Positions 59,486 through 64,000 of a stretch of DNA of 64,000 bases are shown here, piece after piece (position 1 is the stretch's first letter; every line of letters begins with the position of its first letter). The notes under the pieces were generated by a model, which saw only the letters and a list, made by a program, of their open reading frames with translations, was not told the origin of the DNA and made no database searches. Origin of the DNA: Gracilaria domingensis (lineage: Eukaryota; Rhodophyta; Florideophyceae; Gracilariales; Gracilariaceae); the NCBI GenBank assembly GCA_022539475.1, contig VCMS01000025.1, positions 728,111-792,110 on the forward strand, read 5' to 3'. Both the position numbers and the translations under genes were made by a program.

Positions 59486-61393
59486 ACTTCCAAGTGCGCA
59501 AAGGATGTTTCATTGTGGAACGGAGCCAGCGGGCTAGCTCAACCGTGCATAGGGGGCGCGGAGATCGGCCAAAGGCACAACTCTCTGCGTGCAGCGCCAT
59601 ATATCTCGCCGCCTGACAACTCCAGCTCCGCTCTCGCGCTTGTTCCGCAGCATCATCAGCGAATCCCACGCTCCCACCCTAGAAGCATCGTTGTTCAGGG
59701 CAAGTTGCACTGTTCCACAGCAGAACCTACTAGCTTAATATTTGTATATATATTGTATATACAAAGTTCTCTCATTGCCTGGTGAGGCAACCATTGAACC
59801 GTCGCACCAAATGTACGGTAGCAGCCGAACATCGACGAGCGTGGCACACAATGCACTCGTGGTGTTGCTCTCATGCCTTCGAAGCATGCCTGCAGTCAAA
59901 AGAGCACGGCTTCAACCTTGTGGAATGGCGGTTTGCTAGCCGTGTCGTCGCCGAGTGGTGGCGGAGGCTCTACCACTTCCCATTATCTTGCGTATTTCTT
60001 CTGCTTCTGGAGTTCATGCGGAGAAGCCACCAAAGCCGAATAGCATTCTCCTCACGCAACTTCTGTATCAGCTTGATGCTGTAGCAAAGGTAGCGCTTTT
60101 CCCAGTGCGGCTGTGATCATCAGGACTCTGTCGGCGGAGAGAACCTGCGAACTTGCTCACGTGCGAAGGAGATGCCAGAAATGGAGCGCACGAAACGGCA
60201 TGAGGGAGCGGTTGCGAGGAGCAGCGGCGGAGTAGGTGTTAGTTGATGGTATTTGTTTGCCGCTTGCATGGTGTGGGCTACAGCACGGCGACTGCTGAGG
60301 CGGGCTGATAGCCACAGCATCCGATTTGGCGGATGGGAATTGCCGGGCGCGACCAAGCTGCGTAGAGCGCGACGGCTGTGGTCGAGATCGAAAGGCTGGG
60401 ACGGCCTCGGCAAGTGTGTCAAACAGGGTAGCTAAAGAACCTAATGCGGTACTGGCGGTGTTCACGACCTACAAAGGCCGTGCAGCGCTTATCGTGCAGC
60501 CACCACTGGATATGAGACAACGATCGACGATGAGGAGACGCAGCAGGCACAGACCGCTCCTCACATGCCTGTGCGCGCACAAACAGAGGCGCGGATGATG
60601 CGACAGGTAGTTGCGCGCAACACGATGCAGAGCCCAACATGCAGAACACGCGACAACACCGGGGTCTGCGCCGAAGACGAAGCAAGCACATTATTCCAGA
60701 TGCCGCGCGCAGCGGCGAGCACGCCGGGCGCGCTGCGCGCGCGCGGCGGAGGCGGAGACGGTGATTGCGAAGGGGACAAAGAGACAAACGCTCACGACTT
60801 GAGCTCTTTGGATGGAATCAGTCGGCGGCAGGGGAGCAGGCGAGGGCGGCGGATGGTGACTTGGGCGAAACGCAGCCCGGCGCTTGCTGCAAAACTGAAT
60901 GCATAGAAGAGCGCCGCAGAGACGCAGATCGCGAGAGGAGAACGACGCGGGTTCTGCGGCGCTGCGACGGCGATGGCGACGGCCGGCCGGGATATTCGCC
61001 AAAAACGCTGCTTGCATACCACGAGCGCCGCCGGCGCTCTTTGCACGTACGATACCAAGGGTTATTATCTACCGACGGTATCTACCGATAGATCTCCAAT
61101 CCACTCTCCGTTCAAAATACTGTAAATCATCCTCTTCGTGGATCAAAATACCGTTGTGTGACACGTGGTATACCGACAGTAGATGTTATGGTAGCTACAA
61201 GTTTATTGCCAGCGTTACAGTAGATACCCCTCTGGCGTGCGCCTCGTGTGGCTTCACAGAACTCGATACTGGCCAGAATGGTTCATCACCCACGCTCGTA
61301 TCCTACGAGATCAAAAATTGCTCGAGTTCATTTTAATCTGCGCATATGCCTGTCCACGCATATGCGTACATAGCAGTGCAGTATAACTGCATA
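59486..61393. other. Intergenic, GC-rich in the middle
   Basis: Overlapping frames on both strands (60120-60465, 60419-60787, 60565-61091) mirror each other and reflect composition. Near 59745 is an AT-rich near-palindrome (ttgtatatatattgtata). Near 61065 tatctaccgacggtatctaccg forms a short repeat. No gene supported. Confidence 0.4.
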
Positions 61394-63919
61394 CTACACT
61401 TTGTCTACAAAGTACTTCAGCTTGTTGGAGAAAGCAAATCGAGCCATGTCTTCCGATTCATCCACTATCTTCACGCGGATACCTGTGACGTTCGTGTCCG
61501 CAGAAAACACTTTCCAGAGATGTTTTACTGCTTCCTTCACGATCTGAGCTTCGACTGCCTTGGAAACAGTGTTCGCGTACAGCGCCAGTGTAACATTCAT
61601 CGTTTCATTTGGCTTGGTTGATACCCACATCTGATACAGGCAAAGCCCACCAAAATATTTTTCGAACAATTCTCCTACCGAGGTCGCCACGTCCACCCAA
61701 CACACTTTCTTGCTTCCAAATGCGCGTTGAACAGACGCTAAATTGCGCCCCAATAAGTCAAATTTGTTACGCTCCTGGGATGGAAACCGGGCCAGATCTC
61801 CCGTGAAATATCGCACTTGGGGATGAATTTGGCGCAGAATATTAGTTACGACAAGCGTGCCCGCTTGTCCCGTTGGCACTTCCTTTCCCTCGCTATCAAC
61901 AACTTCAAGATGGACACTGTCAGGCATAGTTTCGTAATACTTTTCTTCAGGAGGTTTGAGGGCAAAAATTCCAGCTTCACTGCTACCATAAACCCCATAG
62001 GTGCGAACATCCTCGTTGAAAACATTTGAGAATTTCTGTGTCACTCCTGGATTAAAGTTCTCTCCACCATGCAAAATGCGAGTGACTGTAGGTAGACGAC
62101 GACCGTTTCGAAGGCAATAAATGGCCAACTGGATCATATAAGAGCCCATCCCAACCAACATGTTTGCTCCGTACTGATCAATGATATTGCAAATGGTTTC
62201 ATCAGAGACGTTTGGCCCAACTCCTAAATGGGTAGCTTCTGCCCATCGCAAAACCTCACATTGGACCTCCATGCCCGTACTTAAATTATCTGAGCAAAGC
62301 AGATTGACACACACGGTTTGCGAGTTAATGAGTCCCTTGTCCATGTAAAGCTCACTGAGGTTCTTTCGCATTATGTGCATTTCAGAGGAGGCTGTTGGGA
62401 GCGCCACTCGACTAGTACTCGAAGAAGTGGAGCCTCCAGATGGACTCCAGTACAATGACCCCTTCCCAAAGAAATCACTACGAAAGACGGCATGCATGCT
62501 TTCCACGTACTTAGATTTGTGCAGTAAAGGCCAGTTATGAAACTGAAATGGATTGGCTTTGATTCTCTCAGCTGTGCCAGGGGGACAGTAAGTGAAGTAC
62601 TTCTCAAAAAGTGGGTGTCGAATAGCCGCATCAAGAGAGCGATAGAGTTCTGGTACGAAAGGAAGGTCAAAACCTACTTGATCGATGCCACCGGGAGAAA
62701 TGGAATGCAAAAAGGAGTGATTATCGAACATCAGAAGACAAGGTGCAGCGATAACCACCTTGTTCTGGCTTGCTTCTAAACAAATCTGTCTGCAGAACGC
62801 ACCAAACGCTTTGTTGAAATCATCGAGTTGGGGTTGAGCAAGATGGTCTGTGAACATGCTGCCAATATCGAATCGTGCTCGTGAATCAGAGAACAGAACC
62901 GGGGACAGGACTGATTCAGCAGGCATATCATCATCTCTGTTCGCCACTCGCCACTTGATACGCACGGTTCGCAGAACATGACGACTGCAGATGTCGAGTT
63001 TCTCGACCACGTGCCGAACTCTAATAAGCCGGCAGGTAAACAATTGAGTATCGACTGCAGAGGTGTTATTTGCAAACGCCACAATACGGGGTGGACGAAA
63101 GTTCTCACAAGCCGCAGTTCGAAATGAGGAAACGTCAGACATATCTACAACTGTAGAGGGAGGAACGGACACACCACACTTTTGTGACCCCCATACGAAA
63201 TTCTTCGCCTCCATCTTTCCTCGCAAATATTGACCAAGGCTTCTCTCTCCTGGTGCGTTCTCAAGCGCGACAAACGCTGGCTGATCGTTGGCAAGGGCGC
63301 GAATTAAAGTATCGCGGGAGAGTTCATGGAGCACGGGTGAGTACAATTTGTTTACACTAGTACTAGACATAAACTCCAATTCCCTATTCAGAGTTGGGAG
63401 GTGAAGATCAGGGCTGAAAGGAGCTTGGCACTTGAAATATGCCGGGCCACAGAACACATTCGTCGCAGAAATTATAATCCCGCAAGTGTCTGGAGCGACA
63501 TTGGATACCTGCTTTCCTAAGTCAACCTGAAGGAACTGCACAACGAAGGGAGAATCACGTATGGCAGACACAGCATCGCAAACATCCTCCACACGAGCGA
63601 TTGTCGCGGCGGTGGCGGATATGTCGAAACGATGGCGTAGAAGGAAAAAGGTATTGGAGAAGTGGAGCATGGAGGACGAGAAGAGACGGACGGGGACCGT
63701 AGGTACGATGGCCTTGCGAAGAATCGCTCGAAGATGTTGCTCGACGGGAAGTTGATGAAGATGACGACGGAGAAGGTAGAGGAGATGTCCGTCTTCTGCC
63801 ATAGACGAGAGACGGAGGTCTGCAAGGAGCTTTGACTGGCTCGCTAGGGCAAGAATTGGAGAAATGTGTTCGTTGGGATAGTCAAGCAGTTGGCGGATGG
63901 GTATTTCTAAGGAAGCCAT
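61394..63919 (-). CDS. Adenylate-forming (PaaK/LuxE-like) domain protein with novel N-terminus
   Basis: 841 residues, intact. The C-terminal half is an ANL-superfamily domain: phosphate-binding loop SPSGGSTSSST (492-502), A5 motif TYGVYGSSEAGIF (640-652), A7 motif YFTGDLAR (704-711) with the ribose-binding Asp708, then LLGRNLASVQ (A8-like), and a C-terminal domain similar to phenylacetate-CoA ligases (DVATSVGELFEKYFGGLC, VKEAVKHLW). Such enzymes activate a carboxylic acid as acyl-AMP. The N-terminal 450 residues match nothing I know; they include a short N-terminal LPxxQHLRAILRKAIxxVPV helix region and scattered Cys. No peptidyl carrier, reductase or other partner domain is visible, and no targeting signal is clear. 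Substrate unknown. Confidence 0.8.
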   Translation of the reverse strand: MASLEIPIRQLLDYPNEHISPILALASQSKLLADLRLSSMAEDGHLLYLLRRHLHQLPVEQHLRAILRKAIVPTVPVRLFSSSMLHFSNTFFLLRHRFDISATAATIARVEDVCDAVSAIRDSPFVVQFLQVDLGKQVSNVAPDTCGIIISATNVFCGPAYFKCQAPFSPDLHLPTLNRELEFMSSTSVNKLYSPVLHELSRDTLIRALANDQPAFVALENAPGERSLGQYLRGKMEAKNFVWGSQKCGVSVPPSTVVDMSDVSSFRTAACENFRPPRIVAFANNTSAVDTQLFTCRLIRVRHVVEKLDICSRHVLRTVRIKWRVANRDDDMPAESVLSPVLFSDSRARFDIGSMFTDHLAQPQLDDFNKAFGAFCRQICLEASQNKVVIAAPCLLMFDNHSFLHSISPGGIDQVGFDLPFVPELYRSLDAAIRHPLFEKYFTYCPPGTAERIKANPFQFHNWPLLHKSKYVESMHAVFRSDFFGKGSLYWSPSGGSTSSSTSRVALPTASSEMHIMRKNLSELYMDKGLINSQTVCVNLLCSDNLSTGMEVQCEVLRWAEATHLGVGPNVSDETICNIIDQYGANMLVGMGSYMIQLAIYCLRNGRRLPTVTRILHGGENFNPGVTQKFSNVFNEDVRTYGVYGSSEAGIFALKPPEEKYYETMPDSVHLEVVDSEGKEVPTGQAGTLVVTNILRQIHPQVRYFTGDLARFPSQERNKFDLLGRNLASVQRAFGSKKVCWVDVATSVGELFEKYFGGLCLYQMWVSTKPNETMNVTLALYANTVSKAVEAQIVKEAVKHLWKVFSADTNVTGIRVKIVDESEDMARFAFSNKLKYFVDKV

Positions 63920-64000
63920 AGTGATCGGTTGGGGCTCGGAGGTGGCCGTACTTGTGTAGTGGGGAACATTATTGATGAGAGAGAGATGAGAGGGAGGGCA
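63920..64000. promoter_or_regulatory. Upstream flank of the adenylate-forming gene
   Basis: 81 bp to the window edge. No element identified. Confidence 0.3.

Noticed and set aside
60120-61091. Several 90-120-codon frames on both strands
   Set aside because: They overlap each other in all registers and are Arg/Ala/Ser-rich; typical of GC-rich intergenic sequence.

Overview
This is a nuclear window from a photosynthetic eukaryote, most likely a red alga and possibly a florideophyte such as Chondrus crispus (the lineage is my inference). The signs are: long single-exon genes packed a few hundred bases apart; plastid-type transit peptides on a high-light-inducible-like one-helix protein, an ABC-F ATPase and a small membrane protein; animal/alga-type lipid genes (ELO elongase, LPA acyltransferase) beside bacterial-looking genes; and gene-poor stretches filled with LTR retrotransposons. 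One assembly gap lies at 522-1283. I saw no introns, operons or CRISPR array.

Layout. 1-10.4 kb is a decayed mobile region. It holds a frameshifted SET-domain-like fragment (2054-2736), a broken plus-strand gene (3131-5681), a convergent minus-strand Plavaka/CACTA-like transposase with two frameshifts (5697-8912), and direct repeats around two large hairpins (9321-10375). 10.4-13.7 kb has one uncertain Cys-rich reading frame.

13.67-30.84 kb is a nested retrotransposon pair. A minus-strand Ty1/copia element (LTRs 13672-13948 and 30561-30837, target duplication TCGAG) is split by a plus-strand Ty3/gypsy chromovirus (LTRs 15388-16236 and 26189-27038, target duplication ATACA). Both carry coding breaks. 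The gypsy element has three unusual traits: a 610-codon antisense reading frame between pol and the 3' LTR, a duplicated polypurine tract bracketing that frame, and an extraordinary density of short perfect hairpins along most of its length.

30.8-47 kb and 53-64 kb are host gene space: a phage-protein-like gene, the one-helix protein, an M1 aminopeptidase, the acyltransferase, a plastid membrane protein sharing a divergent promoter with it, the ELO elongase and the ABC-F ATPase; then a secreted beta-propeller protein, an unknown multi-pass membrane protein, a broken TIR-domain gene and an adenylate-forming-domain protein with a novel N-terminal half. A second copia element (47141-51716, intact 1,424-codon frame, target duplication CATTT) sits about 115 bp upstream of the longest possible ABC-F start.

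The host genes do not form one pathway. The two lipid genes (acyl-chain elongation and phosphatidic-acid synthesis) and the three plastid-targeted products are the only functional themes.
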